Assembly: GCF_001613345.1 (NCBI RefSeq)
Contig: NZ_BDCE01000006.1
Span: 1-64,000, forward strand
DNA from: Nocardia uniformis NBRC 13702
GTDB lineage: Bacteria > Actinomycetota > Actinomycetes > Mycobacteriales > Mycobacteriaceae
Reading direction: 5' to 3'
Length of the DNA stretch: 64,000 nucleotides
The first letter of the stretch is position 1. Every line of letters begins with the position of its first letter. The notes beneath the pieces are model-generated. The model did no database searches. It was not told the DNA's origin and saw only the letters and a list, made by a program, of their open reading frames with translations. The translations under genes were made by a program, and so were the position numbers. Of the stretch, positions 42,691 to 52,293 are shown piece by piece.

Positions 42691-44048
42691 ACGTGCCCGC
42701 GGAGCGGGCTTCCCGCCCGTCGCGGCGCTCCCCGACAGCGGTATTGCGCACCATCCGCGCGGCACTGCGCGACAGTCCGGGGGTACTGCGGCTGGCGGTG
42801 ATTCGACTGGCGGGGCCGTTCGGGGACGGCATGTTCCAGGCGGCACTGTCGGGGGCCATTCTGTTCAATCCGGAACGCCAGACCGATCCCCTCGATATCG
42901 CGGCCGGGTTCGCGGCCCTGCTACTGCCGTACTCCCTGGTCGGGCCCTACGCGGGCGCGCTACTGGACCGGTGGGATCGGCGGACCGTCCTCCTGCTGGC
43001 CAATGTGGCGCGAGCGGCGCTGATCGGCGTGACGGCCGCACTGCTGGCGACCGGGGTCGAGGCGACACCGCTGCTGCTGCTGGCGCTGGCCGTGGTGGGC
43101 ATCGGACGATTCATCGGCGCGGGCTGCTCGGCGGCACTACCGCGGGTCCTGGCGCAGCGGTGGCTGGTGCCCATGAATTCGATACTGGCGAGCGCGGCAG
43201 CCGGATCCGCCATTGTGGGCGCGAGCCTCGGATTCGGCATTGTCGGACTCGCCGGGGCCGGGGACACGGGTTCGGCGGTCGCGGTGGCGGGCAGTGCGGT
43301 CGGCTCGGTGGTCGGCATGGTTGCCGCCTGGGGGTTTCGGCGGCACGCGCTCGGACCCGATCGGGCCGAACGCGATGCCCGCAGCTCGGTCCGGGCGATT
43401 GCCGCCGGTCTGCGCAATGGCGCGGTGGCGGCCTGGCATTCGCGGGAGGTCACCACCGCCATGATCGGAATCTGCGCGCACCGCATGGTGTTCGGCGCCG
43501 ACACCCTGCTCATGGTGCTGGTGCTGCGACGCGGGACCGACGGGTCGGGAGTCGGGACGCAGCTGGCCAACTTCGGCGTGGCCATTACCTGTGCCGGGGC
43601 GGGCATGCTGGTCGCCGCCGTACTCGCACCGGCGCTGATTCCACGGCTCGGGCGCCCCCGCACCGTGGTCGTCGGGCTGCTGACCGCCATGGTGGTGCAA
43701 TTGACGCTGGTCACCCCCATTACCGTCGCCACCGGCGCGGATACGGGTCGCGCGCATCTGCTGCTGCTCGCCGCCGCCTTCCTGCTCGGGCTGGCCGGAC
43801 AGATCATCAAACTGACCGGTGATGTTGCCATGCAGATCGACATTGACGATTCCCATCGTGGCCAGGTATTCGCCCTGCAGGACACCATTTTCAATATCGG
43901 CTTCGTACTGGCGCTGGCCGTCACCTCGCTGGCCATTCCGGCGGACGGTCGCGCACCGGCGGTGGTGGTCGCGGCGGCCGGCATCTACGGATGCGGACTC
44001 GTGGCCGTCGCGGTGAATGCGCGACGGCGCATCGGGATTGCGGGATAA
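42687..44048 (+). CDS. MFS transporter
   Basis: 453 aa with about twelve hydrophobic segments. The cytosolic loop after the second helix reads GALLDRWDRRTVLLLAN, the MFS motif A (GxxxDRxGRR). The N-terminal 30 residues are basic and cytosolic. Likely an exporter of an unknown compound. The start at GTG 42687 is set by the GTGA overlap with the NUDIX gene. Confidence 0.88.
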   Translation: MNVPAERASRPSRRSPTAVLRTIRAALRDSPGVLRLAVIRLAGPFGDGMFQAALSGAILFNPERQTDPLDIAAGFAALLLPYSLVGPYAGALLDRWDRRTVLLLANVARAALIGVTAALLATGVEATPLLLLALAVVGIGRFIGAGCSAALPRVLAQRWLVPMNSILASAAAGSAIVGASLGFGIVGLAGAGDTGSAVAVAGSAVGSVVGMVAAWGFRRHALGPDRAERDARSSVRAIAAGLRNGAVAAWHSREVTTAMIGICAHRMVFGADTLLMVLVLRRGTDGSGVGTQLANFGVAITCAGAGMLVAAVLAPALIPRLGRPRTVVVGLLTAMVVQLTLVTPITVATGADTGRAHLLLLAAAFLLGLAGQIIKLTGDVAMQIDIDDSHRGQVFALQDTIFNIGFVLALAVTSLAIPADGRAPAVVVAAAGIYGCGLVAVAVNARRRIGIAG

Positions 44049-44188
44049 CGGACATCCATATCGTTTCGGTCGCGATCGGTGGACACCGCGGACAATCGTC
44101 GTATGGTGCGCGAGGACCGGGATACGGTGTGCCGGTTCGATGTCGAAATGCGCGGTTCGCCGCGACTGGACAGGAGACGCACAGCGCC

Positions 44189-45832
44189 ATGGGACTACTG
44201 CGGTCCGCGCCGATCCCCAGATCGCACCTCCGCACCACCTCGATCCTCGCCGGCGCCGCTCTCCTCGGACTGGTCTGCGTGAAGCCGACGGCCGCCGCAC
44301 CGCATCCGTGGGCACCGGCACCGGTGAACAGTTGCGGCGAAGTGGGATTCGATCCACTGGCCCGCGAACCCGAGCCCGGCAGCACGCCTGATCCGCGACC
44401 GCCGACCATTCAGATCCCGGTTCCCGTCCCCGAATTCGTACCCGTGCCGATTCCGGGTCCGGGTCCGGACAACACCCGCATCGAGCCCGAGGCATTGCCC
44501 GCGGACCCTTGCGCCAACCCGTGCCCGGATATTCGCGACGCTCCGAAACCGACTACGCCACCGCCGACTACGACCACCGTGCCGGAGGGCTCACAGCGTT
44601 CGGAATCCACGCCACCGACCACCGGCGAGCCGAATGACGCTCAACCGCAGAGCGCTACCCCGAGCGCACCCGCCCCGCCCGGCGGAATCGCGCTGCCCAG
44701 TATCGAATTCCATCCGGACCCCGAGCCGATTCCGGTCCCGGTGCCCGGTGGTGAAGCGCCCGAACCACAGCCCGTACCCGAACCGGTGTACGTCCCACCT
44801 GCCCCCGCACCGCTGGCCGCGCCCGTCGCGCCGCCGCGGGTGGAAAATGTTCGGCTCGTCGACCAGATCACCGGGCCCGGCTCCGGTAATCGCACCGATA
44901 TGCGCTGGCAGGTGGATGGCACCGATCTGGGGGTGATGTGGGAGAACCGGCCCGGCGAGGTGGCCGTGCTCTTCGGCGATACCTTCGGCAAAGGGTGGGA
45001 ACCCGGTGGCGCGGGCGGCGCGGATGCGGATTGGCGCAGCAATGTCCTGGGCTTCAGTAGCGACCGGGACCTGTCGGACGGACTCACCCTCGATACCTTC
45101 GTACAGGACAGCCGCTGCCATGCCGCGGAACTTCTCAATAGCCGCAAGATCAAGAATTTCGAGGTGACCACCATCCCGACATCGGGTTTCGCGGTGGGCG
45201 ACCGGCAGTACATGACCTATATGTCGATCAACCGGTGGAGCCGCATCCCCGGAATGTGGTGGACCAATCACGGCGGTATCGCCTGGTCCGACGACAACGG
45301 CCGCACCTGGACCAAATCCCAGCATGCGATGTGGGACAACCTCTTCGGCATCGGACGCTTCCAGGTGGCGACCATGGTGCCGCACGGCGACTGGGTGTAC
45401 ATGTTCGGAACTCCCAACGGGCGCATGGGTGTTATCGGATTGGCCCGGGTGCCCGCCACCGAGGTACTCAATAAGACCGCCTACCAGTATTGGGTCGCGG
45501 GCAACTGGGTCCCGGCGTCCACACCGAACGAATTGCTCGCCACGCCACTGGTTCTCGGCACCGCCAGCGAACTGTCGATCCGATACGACCAGACCAGCGC
45601 GGAATGGCAGATGGTGTATCTGGATGCCCCCGCGCATCAGATCGTGCTGCGGACCGCGGCGGAACCGCAGGGCACCTGGAGTGAGCCGATTCCCCTGGTG
45701 AGCACCAATGACTATCCGGCGGCCTACGGCGGCTTCATCCATCCGTGGTCGACCGATCGCGACCTGTACTTCGCGTTATCGGCCTGGGGGAGTTACAACG
45801 TGTACCTCATGCACGCCACACTGAACCGCTAG
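44189..45832 (+). CDS. Secreted DUF4185 protein, possible endo-D-arabinanase
   Basis: 547 aa. Signal peptide (TSILAGAALLGLVCVKPTAAA), then a 180-residue Pro/Glu/Thr-rich linker with PVPVPEFVPVPIPGPGP-like runs, and from about residue 230 a DUF4185 domain of beta-propeller type (RTDMRWQVDGTDLGVMWE, VLFGDTFG, NHGGIAWSDDNGRTW, DWVYMFGTPNGR). DUF4185 enzymes of mycobacteria were recently shown to be endo-D-arabinanases (GH183), so this may cut arabinogalactan or lipoarabinomannan in the cell's own wall. Start ATG 44189 has AGGAG, though about 12 bases away. Shares a CTAG stop overlap with pxpC. Confidence 0.83.
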   Translation: MGLLRSAPIPRSHLRTTSILAGAALLGLVCVKPTAAAPHPWAPAPVNSCGEVGFDPLAREPEPGSTPDPRPPTIQIPVPVPEFVPVPIPGPGPDNTRIEPEALPADPCANPCPDIRDAPKPTTPPPTTTTVPEGSQRSESTPPTTGEPNDAQPQSATPSAPAPPGGIALPSIEFHPDPEPIPVPVPGGEAPEPQPVPEPVYVPPAPAPLAAPVAPPRVENVRLVDQITGPGSGNRTDMRWQVDGTDLGVMWENRPGEVAVLFGDTFGKGWEPGGAGGADADWRSNVLGFSSDRDLSDGLTLDTFVQDSRCHAAELLNSRKIKNFEVTTIPTSGFAVGDRQYMTYMSINRWSRIPGMWWTNHGGIAWSDDNGRTWTKSQHAMWDNLFGIGRFQVATMVPHGDWVYMFGTPNGRMGVIGLARVPATEVLNKTAYQYWVAGNWVPASTPNELLATPLVLGTASELSIRYDQTSAEWQMVYLDAPAHQIVLRTAAEPQGTWSEPIPLVSTNDYPAAYGGFIHPWSTDRDLYFALSAWGSYNVYLMHATLNR

Positions 45833-46683
45833 TAGCGGCGGAACCGCACTGTCTGTCCGGGGCGCGCCTGGGCCATCGCGTCCACATCGGCATCGATGAC
45901 CACGGCGACCACCGGATAACCGCCGGTAATCGGATGATCCGCGAGGAAAACCACCGGCTGCCCGCTCGGCGGCACCTGGATGGAACCCAAAGCGACTCCC
46001 TCCGTGGGTAATTCATCCTGAATGCGCCGCTCCAGCGGTGGTCCGATACGACGGTCGAGACGCGCGCCGACCCGGTCGGTATCCGAGGACACCATCCACT
46101 CACCCGCGAAAAGGGCGCCGGGATCGGTGAACCAGTCGTCCCGGGGCCCGAGCAGGGCGCGAATGGTCAGTGGCGCACCGCCCGGCGGGGGCACCGGCGC
46201 GACATCCACGATCGGGTAGGTACGCGGCGGCGAACCGACCGGGAGCACATCACCGGGACGCAGTGGGTCCGGGCCGATCCCGGACATGGTGTCTCGGCTG
46301 CGGGAACCCAGTACGGGTGCGATATCGATACCACCGCGCACCGCCACATAACTGCGCAGACCGGTACCGGCCAACCCGAGCCGAAGGTGTTGTCCCTCTT
46401 CCAGTTCCAGGACGCTGGCCGGGCCGACCGGCCGATCGTCGACGAAGGCGGGTGCGGGTGCGCCGGTCACCGCCAACGTCAGGTGCCGCTGGGCGGATAA
46501 CTCCAATCCACCCAGCAGGACCTCGATTCCGGCCGCGCCCTCCGGATTTCCGACCAGCCGATTCGCCAAGCGCAGCGCCGCGCGATCCGCCGCACCGGAG
46601 ATACCCACGCCCGAATCGAACCAGCCGGGACGACCGAGATCCTGAATGGTGGCCAGCGGTCCCACCCGCTCGACGCGGATCAC
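45829..46683 (-). CDS. pxpC: 5-oxoprolinase subunit PxpC (carboxyltransferase-domain type)
   Basis: 284 aa, the AHS2/KipA half of the biotin-independent 5-oxoprolinase. Diagnostic opening GPLATIQDLGRPGWFDSGVG followed by GAADRAALRLANRLVGNPEG and a C-terminal HPITGGYPVVAVV. With PxpA and PxpB it converts 5-oxoproline to glutamate using ATP. GTG 46683 overlaps the pxpB stop (GTGA), which excludes the longer frame. Confidence 0.92.
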   Translation of the reverse strand: MIRVERVGPLATIQDLGRPGWFDSGVGISGAADRAALRLANRLVGNPEGAAGIEVLLGGLELSAQRHLTLAVTGAPAPAFVDDRPVGPASVLELEEGQHLRLGLAGTGLRSYVAVRGGIDIAPVLGSRSRDTMSGIGPDPLRPGDVLPVGSPPRTYPIVDVAPVPPPGGAPLTIRALLGPRDDWFTDPGALFAGEWMVSSDTDRVGARLDRRIGPPLERRIQDELPTEGVALGSIQVPPSGQPVVFLADHPITGGYPVVAVVIDADVDAMAQARPGQTVRFRRY

Positions 46684-47399
46684 GTTTCCTGCTCGGCAAT
46701 CGTGAAACGCACCCGGGTACCGGCGCGAACAAGGGCGGGCGGGTCGCGGTGCACATCCCACACGGGCAGCTCGGTGGTGCCGATCAGCTGCCAGCCACCG
46801 GGGCTGCGGCGCGGGTAGACCGCCGAGTAGCCACCCGCCAGGGCGACCGCACCCGGCGGGATGGCGGTGCGGGACTGGGTACGGCGGGGGACCGACAGCC
46901 GACCGTCCGGGGATTCCAGATAGCCGAATCCGGGGGCGAATCCTACGAAGGCGCAACGCCATACGGTCCCGGTGTGCTGGGCGATCACCTCGTCGGTGGT
47001 CAGACCGAGCAGGTGCGCGACCGCGGGGAGATCGGCGCCGTCGTAGCGGACCGGGACGACGAGGGGTTCGGAGCCGAAACCGTCGCCGCCCACGGCATTG
47101 CCGGGAGCATCCGCACGGTCGGGTAACCGGCGCGCACCGGCCGCCACCCGTGCCTCGGCATCCATCCGCTCCAGCAGACGCGTGAGACGTCCGCGCACCG
47201 ATTCGACGACAGCCGGGGAAGTCAGGGTGACCAGTACGGTTTCGGCGGCGGGCAGGACATCCACCACACCGGCCGGTCGATTGCGCAGCGCCGCAACCAG
47301 ATCCGCCACCATGGCGGGCACCGGCGGGATGACGAGCAGCGCACGGTCGCCCGCCGACCGGATCTCCCCGGCTGTCGTATCCCGCTCGCCCTCACTCAC
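46680..47399 (-). CDS. pxpB: 5-oxoprolinase subunit PxpB (KipI family)
   Basis: 239 aa. AHS1/KipI domain: GDRALLV near the N-terminus, then HTGTVWRCAFVGFAPGFGYL and AGGYSAVYPRRSPGGWQLIG, the family hallmarks. GTG 47399 with GGAG 6 bases upstream. Middle gene of pxpA-pxpB-pxpC. A Gly/Ala/Arg-rich insert (about 80-105) is slightly longer than usual. Confidence 0.92.
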   Translation of the reverse strand: MSEGERDTTAGEIRSAGDRALLVIPPVPAMVADLVAALRNRPAGVVDVLPAAETVLVTLTSPAVVESVRGRLTRLLERMDAEARVAAGARRLPDRADAPGNAVGGDGFGSEPLVVPVRYDGADLPAVAHLLGLTTDEVIAQHTGTVWRCAFVGFAPGFGYLESPDGRLSVPRRTQSRTAIPPGAVALAGGYSAVYPRRSPGGWQLIGTTELPVWDVHRDPPALVRAGTRVRFTIAEQET

Positions 47400-47411
47400 C
47401 GCTGGCTCCGA

Positions 47412-48164
47412 TCAGGTGAATGCGGTGACGGTAACACCGGCATCGTCCAGGGTGGCGCGAATGCGGCGAGCCATTTCCACCGCGGCCGGAGAATCGCCGT
47501 GTACGCAGATACTCGCCGCCCGCACGGTCACCGAGCCACCGTCCACGGTATTCGCCTTACCGTCGCGGGCAATCGAAAGCGCCTGCATAACTGCATCGTC
47601 GGGCCAGAGCACCGCGCCCGGCAGGCCGCGGGCGGCGAGGGCGCCGGATTCCAGGTAGGCACGGTCGGCGAAACCCTCACCCACGAAGGCGATCCCCGCG
47701 TCGCGTGCCGCCCCCTCCAATTCGGTACCGGCCGGACCGAGTAGCACCAGCCCGGAATCGAATTCGCGCATAGGTCCCACCACGGCCTCCGCCAGCGCCC
47801 GATCCGCGGCGGCGGCGTGATACAGCGCGCCGTGCGGTTTCACATAGCGCACCCGATCACCGGCCGCGCGGGCGAAGGCATCGAGACCGCCGATTTGATA
47901 CAGCGTCTCGTCACGCAGCTCCTCCGGTGAGATCGCCAGGGCGCGGCGACCGAATCCGATCAGATCCCGATACCCGATATGCGCGCCGATCCGCACCCCC
48001 TTGGCGACCGCCAGCGCACAGGTGCGGCGCATGATCGACGGATCCCCGGCATGGAATCCGCAGGCGATATTCGCACTGGTCACAATGTCCAACATGGCCG
48101 CGTCGTCACCCATGGACCACGCGCCGAAGCCTTCACCGAGATCGCTATTGAGATCGAACGCCAT
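47412..48164 (-). CDS. pxpA: 5-oxoprolinase subunit PxpA (LamB/YcsF family)
   Basis: 250 aa. Typical start DLNSDLGEGFGAW, then SANIACGFHAGDP, GAHIGYRD, RYVKPHGALYH and a C-terminal ICVHGDSPAAVEMA. First gene of the pxpABC operon, 12 bp ahead of pxpB. Divergent from an SDR gene across an operator-like dyad. Confidence 0.94.
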   Translation of the reverse strand: MAFDLNSDLGEGFGAWSMGDDAAMLDIVTSANIACGFHAGDPSIMRRTCALAVAKGVRIGAHIGYRDLIGFGRRALAISPEELRDETLYQIGGLDAFARAAGDRVRYVKPHGALYHAAAADRALAEAVVGPMREFDSGLVLLGPAGTELEGAARDAGIAFVGEGFADRAYLESGALAARGLPGAVLWPDDAVMQALSIARDGKANTVDGGSVTVRAASICVHGDSPAAVEMARRIRATLDDAGVTVTAFT

Positions 48165-48191
48165 AACTCAAGCATCGCACCCGAACGGTTT

Positions 48192-48220
48192 GTGACACAG
48201 TTCACTGTCCCAGGTGTCAC
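48192..48220. promoter_or_regulatory. Nested dyads in pxpA/SDR intergenic region
   Basis: GTGACAC (48192-48198) and GTGTCAC (48214-48220) are perfect inverted arms 15 bp apart; inside them ACAGT-TC-ACTGT (48198-48209) is a second palindrome. Placed between two divergent start codons, so it probably binds a repressor. Confidence 0.4.
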
Positions 48221-48249
48221 GAATACCCCAGCCGGATTGTCCGATAGTC

Positions 48250-49155
48250 ATGAACAACACCGATAAGAACATCCTGCTCGCCGGTGCGACCGGCGTCCTC
48301 GGCCGCCACATCGCCCATGCGCTGCGAGCGTCCGGGTACACCGTGCTGACACTCTCCCGTGGCTCGGACGCCGCCGTCCGAGCCGACCTGATGAATCGCG
48401 ATCAACTGCTCCGCGCCGTCGAGGGACTCGAGATCGATACGGTGGTGCACGCCGCCACCGCCCTGCGTAAAGCCCCCATGCGGCACCGGGATATGTACGC
48501 CACCAATGACCTGCGCATTGCCGGAACCGAGAACCTCATGGCCGCCGCCCGGGCAGTCGGCGCGCGGCGCGTCATCGCCGAATCCATGGTGTTCGGCTAC
48601 GGCTACCGCGATTTCGGTGATCACGTGGTCACCGAGGGCGATCCGTTCGGGACTCCCGGCGACAAGGCCGTGGCCCCGCACCTGGAAGGGATGCGCGTCA
48701 AGGAGGAGTTGATGCTCGGCGCCCCCGGTATCGAGGGAATCTCATTGCGGTACGGCCTCTTCTACGGCGCGGGCGGCACCGAGAACCTGGTCGACATGCT
48801 GCGCAAGCGGCAACTGCCCGCCGTCAATGATCACGGACGGGTGCTGCCGTGGGTGAATCTGGCCGATGCCGGGGCCGCCGTAGCGCTGGCCGTCGAAGGC
48901 GGGCGGCCCGGTAGCGCCTACAACATTGTCGACGACGCGCCCTCGGGTTTCGGGTCGCATGTGCGGCTGGTCGCCGAAACATTCGGCACGCCCACACCTT
49001 TCACCGTCCCGGCGTGGATGATGAAGCCGATGTCCTACGCGCACCGGATGACGAAGGCGAATATGCGCGTTTCCAATGCCAGGGCCAAGGCGGAACTGGG
49101 GTGGAAGCCGCAGTATCCGACCGTCACCGATGGACTGCGCGCCCTCGTCTCGTGA
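48250..49155 (+). CDS. NAD-dependent epimerase/dehydratase (extended SDR)
   Basis: 301 aa. Rossmann motif LLAGATGVLGRHIA (GxxGxxG), DTVVHAATAL, and LRYGLFYG as in extended SDRs. The catalytic YxxxK is not obvious: the expected region reads MVFGYGYRDFGD, so it may be an atypical member. C-terminus has the substrate-binding plan of NmrA/epimerase proteins (AYNIVDDAPSGF). ATG 48250 is chosen over an upstream GTG frame. Confidence 0.82.
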   Translation: MNNTDKNILLAGATGVLGRHIAHALRASGYTVLTLSRGSDAAVRADLMNRDQLLRAVEGLEIDTVVHAATALRKAPMRHRDMYATNDLRIAGTENLMAAARAVGARRVIAESMVFGYGYRDFGDHVVTEGDPFGTPGDKAVAPHLEGMRVKEELMLGAPGIEGISLRYGLFYGAGGTENLVDMLRKRQLPAVNDHGRVLPWVNLADAGAAVALAVEGGRPGSAYNIVDDAPSGFGSHVRLVAETFGTPTPFTVPAWMMKPMSYAHRMTKANMRVSNARAKAELGWKPQYPTVTDGLRALVS

Positions 49156-49158
49156 CCG

Positions 49159-50265
49159 TCACCGCGAATAGACCTGGACCTCAGCGGCTTTCACCGAGAA
49201 GTACACCTGCGCACCCGGAGCCAGCCCGAGATCGGCCACGGCTCCGGGCGTGAGATCGGCGACCAGGCCACCGACCGGGCCATCGGCCCCGACCCGGACC
49301 GTGCCACCGCGATCACTCAACTCCGTGACCCGGACATGAAAGACATTGCGCGGACTGCCTTCCGGACGCTCCCGGTACACCGCGACGGCGGTGGGCGAGA
49401 ACACCGCCGCGGCGGAACCGCCCGGCAACCACTCCGCCTCCGCGCGACCGTGCACCAGCACATCCCCGACCGCGACCGCGTGATTCGGCTCGATCGCCGC
49501 ACCGGCGGCACCATTGGCGGCCGTACCCACAATCAGGTTCATTCCCGCGATCTGGGCGGCGAAGGTGCTGCGGGGGCGAGCCAGCACCTCGGCGACCGGA
49601 CCGGACTCGACCACCCGGCCGGATTCCAGCACCAGCAGGCGGTCGGCCAGGGTGAGGGCGTCGATTATGTCGTGGGTGACCAGGATGGTGCAGGTGGGAG
49701 CGGTGGGGGAGGTACGCAGTACGCGACGCAGCAGGGTGCGCATGGCGGGGGCGGCGGTCACATCCAGCGCGGCCATCGGTTCATCGAGCAGCAGTACCCG
49801 GGGACGCACCGCCAGCGCGCGAGCCAGGGCCACCCGCTGGGCTTGACCGCCGGACAGCGTATCCGGGGATCGGCGCGCCCACTCCTGCGCATCGACCGCT
49901 CGCAACCACTCTCGGGCGATCTCATCGGCGGCTCGGCCGCGTAGGCCCTGACCGCGCGGACCGAATGCCACATTCGCCGCGACCGATAGATGCGGAAACA
50001 GCAGCGGCTCCTGCGCCAATAGCCCGACCTCACGCCGATGCGGCGGCACCGCAACGCCATTCGCGGTATCGGTCAGACTCCGACCGTCGAGCCGGACGGA
50101 ACCAGTATCCGGGATCAACAGACCGGCGATAACATCGAGCAGCGTGGATTTGCCGGCGCCATTGGGTCCCAGCACCGCCAGTACCTCGCCGGCGGCCACC
50201 TCGAGATCGATCCGAAAGTCTCTGGCCGCCACCGCGGCCGTTACCCGCAGGCCCCGCTCGGTCAC
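49159..50265 (-). CDS. modC: Molybdate ABC transporter ATPase ModC
   Basis: 368 aa. Walker [10 protein letters not shown], signature [15 protein letters not shown], Walker [14 protein letters not shown]-loop VTHD; C-terminal TOBE/Mop domain from about residue 300 ([17 protein letters not shown]). Energises molybdate or tungstate uptake with ModB and ModA. GTG start overlaps the modB stop (GTGA). Confidence 0.93.
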   Translation of the reverse strand: MTERGLRVTAAVAARDFRIDLEVAAGEVLAVLGPNGAGKSTLLDVIAGLLIPDTGSVRLDGRSLTDTANGVAVPPHRREVGLLAQEPLLFPHLSVAANVAFGPRGQGLRGRAADEIAREWLRAVDAQEWARRSPDTLSGGQAQRVALARALAVRPRVLLLDEPMAALDVTAAPAMRTLLRRVLRTSPTAPTCTILVTHDIIDALTLADRLLVLESGRVVESGPVAEVLARPRSTFAAQIAGMNLIVGTAANGAAGAAIEPNHAVAVGDVLVHGRAEAEWLPGGSAAAVFSPTAVAVYRERPEGSPRNVFHVRVTELSDRGGTVRVGADGPVGGLVADLTPGAVADLGLAPGAQVYFSVKAAEVQVYSR

Positions 50266-51080
50266 GACGGCCTCCCATTGGCCAACGCACCCATTCGGCG
50301 GTACGCGATCAGCACGATCGCCACCGCGACGAGTACCAGCAGCAGCGATAGGGCCACCGCCGCATCGGGATCGGTCTCCCGCGCCAGGTAGATCTCCAGG
50401 GGCAGCGTGCGCGTGCGGCCCTGCAGGCTGCCCGCGAAGGTCAGGGTCGCGCCGAATTCACCCAGGGCACGCGCGAAAGCGAGCACACCGCCCGAGATCA
50501 AGGCCGGACGCAGCAGCGGCAGCGTTACGCGCCACCACACCGTGGTCGGGCGCGCGCCCAGCGTGGCGGCTATGCGCTCGTAGCGGTCGCCCGCGGTACG
50601 CATGGCGCCCTCCAGGGTGATCACCAGGAATGGCAGTGCCACGAAGGCCTGTGCCAGCACGACCGCGGTGGTGCTGAAGGCGATACGGATTCCGGCCGCC
50701 TCCAGCTCCTGCCCCAGCAGACCCTGGCGACCGAAGAGGTACAGCAGCGCGAGACCGCCCACCACGGGCGGTAGAACCAGTGGTAGCAACACCATTGACC
50801 GCAGTATCGGCAGTATTCGCCAGCGCAGTCGCGCCAGCAGGATCGCCATCGGGACACCGAGGAGTACGCACAGCACCGTCGCGGCGAGCGCCGTCTTCAG
50901 GCTCAGTAGCAGGGCGTCCCGCGAGGCGGGCGTCGTAATGAGCCCGAAGAAGTTCGACCGGTCCACCGCTCCGGTCAAGGCCAGCAGTGGGCCTATGACC
51001 AGGGCGAAACCCAGCAATCCGGGTAGCAGCAGCCACACCGGAACACCGGGGCCCAGCGATATCGGTCGGAATTGTTTCAC
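50262..51080 (-). CDS. modB: Molybdate ABC transporter permease ModB
   Basis: 272 aa with five to six membrane helices and the EAA-type loop [35 protein letters not shown] start overlaps the modA stop (GTGA). Second of three coupled transport genes. Confidence 0.93.
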   Translation of the reverse strand: MKQFRPISLGPGVPVWLLLPGLLGFALVIGPLLALTGAVDRSNFFGLITTPASRDALLLSLKTALAATVLCVLLGVPMAILLARLRWRILPILRSMVLLPLVLPPVVGGLALLYLFGRQGLLGQELEAAGIRIAFSTTAVVLAQAFVALPFLVITLEGAMRTAGDRYERIAATLGARPTTVWWRVTLPLLRPALISGGVLAFARALGEFGATLTFAGSLQGRTRTLPLEIYLARETDPDAAVALSLLLVLVAVAIVLIAYRRMGALANGRPS

Positions 51081-51979
51081 GGGGAACCGAACCCCGCCGC
51101 CGTCAGAGCCCGACGGCCATCGGCGCCGGTCACCAGCGCTACGAAGCCGCGTGCGTCCGATGTGCTGGTCGTATCCGACAGCACCGCAATGGGATAGGCG
51201 TTCACCACCGACGCGGATTCGGCGAACGGCACCGTCACCACCTTGTCACCGGCCTGCTTCGCATCGGTGACGTATACGACTCCGGCATCCGCCTGACCCG
51301 TGGTGACCTTCGCCAGGACATCGCTGACCGAGGACTCCTCGCTCACCGGTGCGATGGTTACCCCGGCGGCGCTGGTCACCTGCTCGGTCGCCGAACCACA
51401 TGGCACCTGCGGCGCGCACACCACCAGGCTCAGGCCGGGTCGGGACAGATCCGCCAGTGACGCGATATGTTCCGGATTACCGGGCGGGGTCACGATGGTC
51501 AGCGCATTGGTCGCGAAGATCTGCGGCTGCTCGGTAATACGGCCGCCGGTGACCACCTTGTCCATATTCACCGCATCCGCGGTGGCCAGCACATCGGCCG
51601 GAGCGCCCTGATTCAACTGGGCCGCCAAATCGGACGAACCAGCAAAGGAGAACACCACTTTCGTGCCGGGATGGGTGTCCTCGTACTCCGCGCCCAGCTC
51701 GGTGAACACCTGCCTCAGCGAGGCGGCCGCGAAGACCGTGACCGTGGTGGCGTCGGAATCCGAAGAGCCGCAACCCGAGAGCGCCGCGACGCCGAGCAGC
51801 GCGAATGCGGTCAGCGCCGCACCGGAGCGGAAGCCTGTGCGCCCCCGCCGGATTCGCCGGCGGTCTCGACCACCACGGTGGTCGCCTTCACGCTCGCCAC
51901 CGCCACGCTGCCGGGACGCAACCCCAGCTCCCGCACCGCTTCGCTGCTCATCAACGACACCACCGTGAACGGCCCGCAT
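51077..51979 (-). CDS. modA: Molybdate-binding lipoprotein ModA
   Basis: Periplasmic-type binding protein: [41 protein letters not shown] and VVYVTDA are classic ModA passages, and a lipobox LSGC follows [12 protein letters not shown]. The start is a puzzle. The only usual in-frame start codon is ATG 51979 (GGAG upstream), which adds a 55-residue Arg-rich leader and overlaps the regulator gene by 169 bp. A CTG at 51814 overlaps the regulator's stop as CTGA, like the GTGA junctions downstream, but would leave no basic residues in the signal peptide. Confidence 0.87.
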   Translation of the reverse strand: MRAVHGGVVDEQRSGAGAGVASRQRGGGEREGDHRGGRDRRRIRRGRTGFRSGAALTAFALLGVAALSGCGSSDSDATTVTVFAAASLRQVFTELGAEYEDTHPGTKVVFSFAGSSDLAAQLNQGAPADVLATADAVNMDKVVTGGRITEQPQIFATNALTIVTPPGNPEHIASLADLSRPGLSLVVCAPQVPCGSATEQVTSAAGVTIAPVSEESSVSDVLAKVTTGQADAGVVYVTDAKQAGDKVVTVPFAESASVVNAYPIAVLSDTTSTSDARGFVALVTGADGRRALTAAGFGSP

Positions 51980-52248
51980 TGCATCTCCACCTGCGCCATC
52001 ACCGTATCGGCCACCACGCGGGTGACCAGTCCGGGAAACCGATTGCGTGCCGAGCTGGCACTGCCCAGCTGTGTCCGGGGTGTGCGGGCCTGTTCGACGG
52101 CCAGGGCCGCCAGTTCCGCGCCGTCCACCACCAGGCGGCCCGCCTCGTCCTTATGCGCCGACAGCGATCCGGCGTCGATCCAGCGGCGCACGGTGTCGTC
52201 GCTGACGCCGAGTAGCTGAGCGGCGTCGCGAATACGGAGACTGGGCAT
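51811..52248 (-). CDS. HTH-Mop molybdate-responsive regulator
   Basis: 145 aa. MerR/excisionase-like HTH at the N-terminus (LRIRDAAQLLGVSDDTVRRWIDAGSL), short linker, then a single Mop/TOBE molybdate-binding domain from about residue 67 ([22 protein letters not shown] ... [15 protein letters not shown]). Likely senses oxyanion and controls modABC and itself. ATG 52248 is chosen; no Shine-Dalgarno is visible and the -10 box ends 9 bp upstream, suggesting a leaderless mRNA. First gene of the mod operon. Confidence 0.87.
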   Translation of the reverse strand: MPSLRIRDAAQLLGVSDDTVRRWIDAGSLSAHKDEAGRLVVDGAELAALAVEQARTPRTQLGSASSARNRFPGLVTRVVADTVMAQVEMQCGPFTVVSLMSSEAVRELGLRPGSVAVASVKATTVVVETAGESGGGAQASAPVRR

Positions 52249-52256
52249 GCGAGGAG

Positions 52257-52284
52257 AATATAGCCGCAGATGCGGATTTATCAA
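52257..52284 (-). promoter_or_regulatory. Promoter of the mod operon
   Basis: On the minus strand TTGATA (52279-52284) and TATATT (52257-52262) are separated by 16 bp; transcription would start almost at the ATG (52248). An operator palindrome fills the spacer. Confidence 0.6.
52264..52275. promoter_or_regulatory. Mod operator, proximal palindrome
   Basis: CCGCA-GA-TGCGG, lying between the -35 and -10 elements of the mod promoter. Near-identical to the palindrome at 52294-52307. Confidence 0.6.
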
Positions 52285-52293
52285 CCAAATGAA

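Noticed and set aside
51074..51089. Third parS-like site TGTTTCACGGGGAACC before modB
   Set aside because: Three mismatches to the consensus, on one half only; it also overlaps the modB start region.
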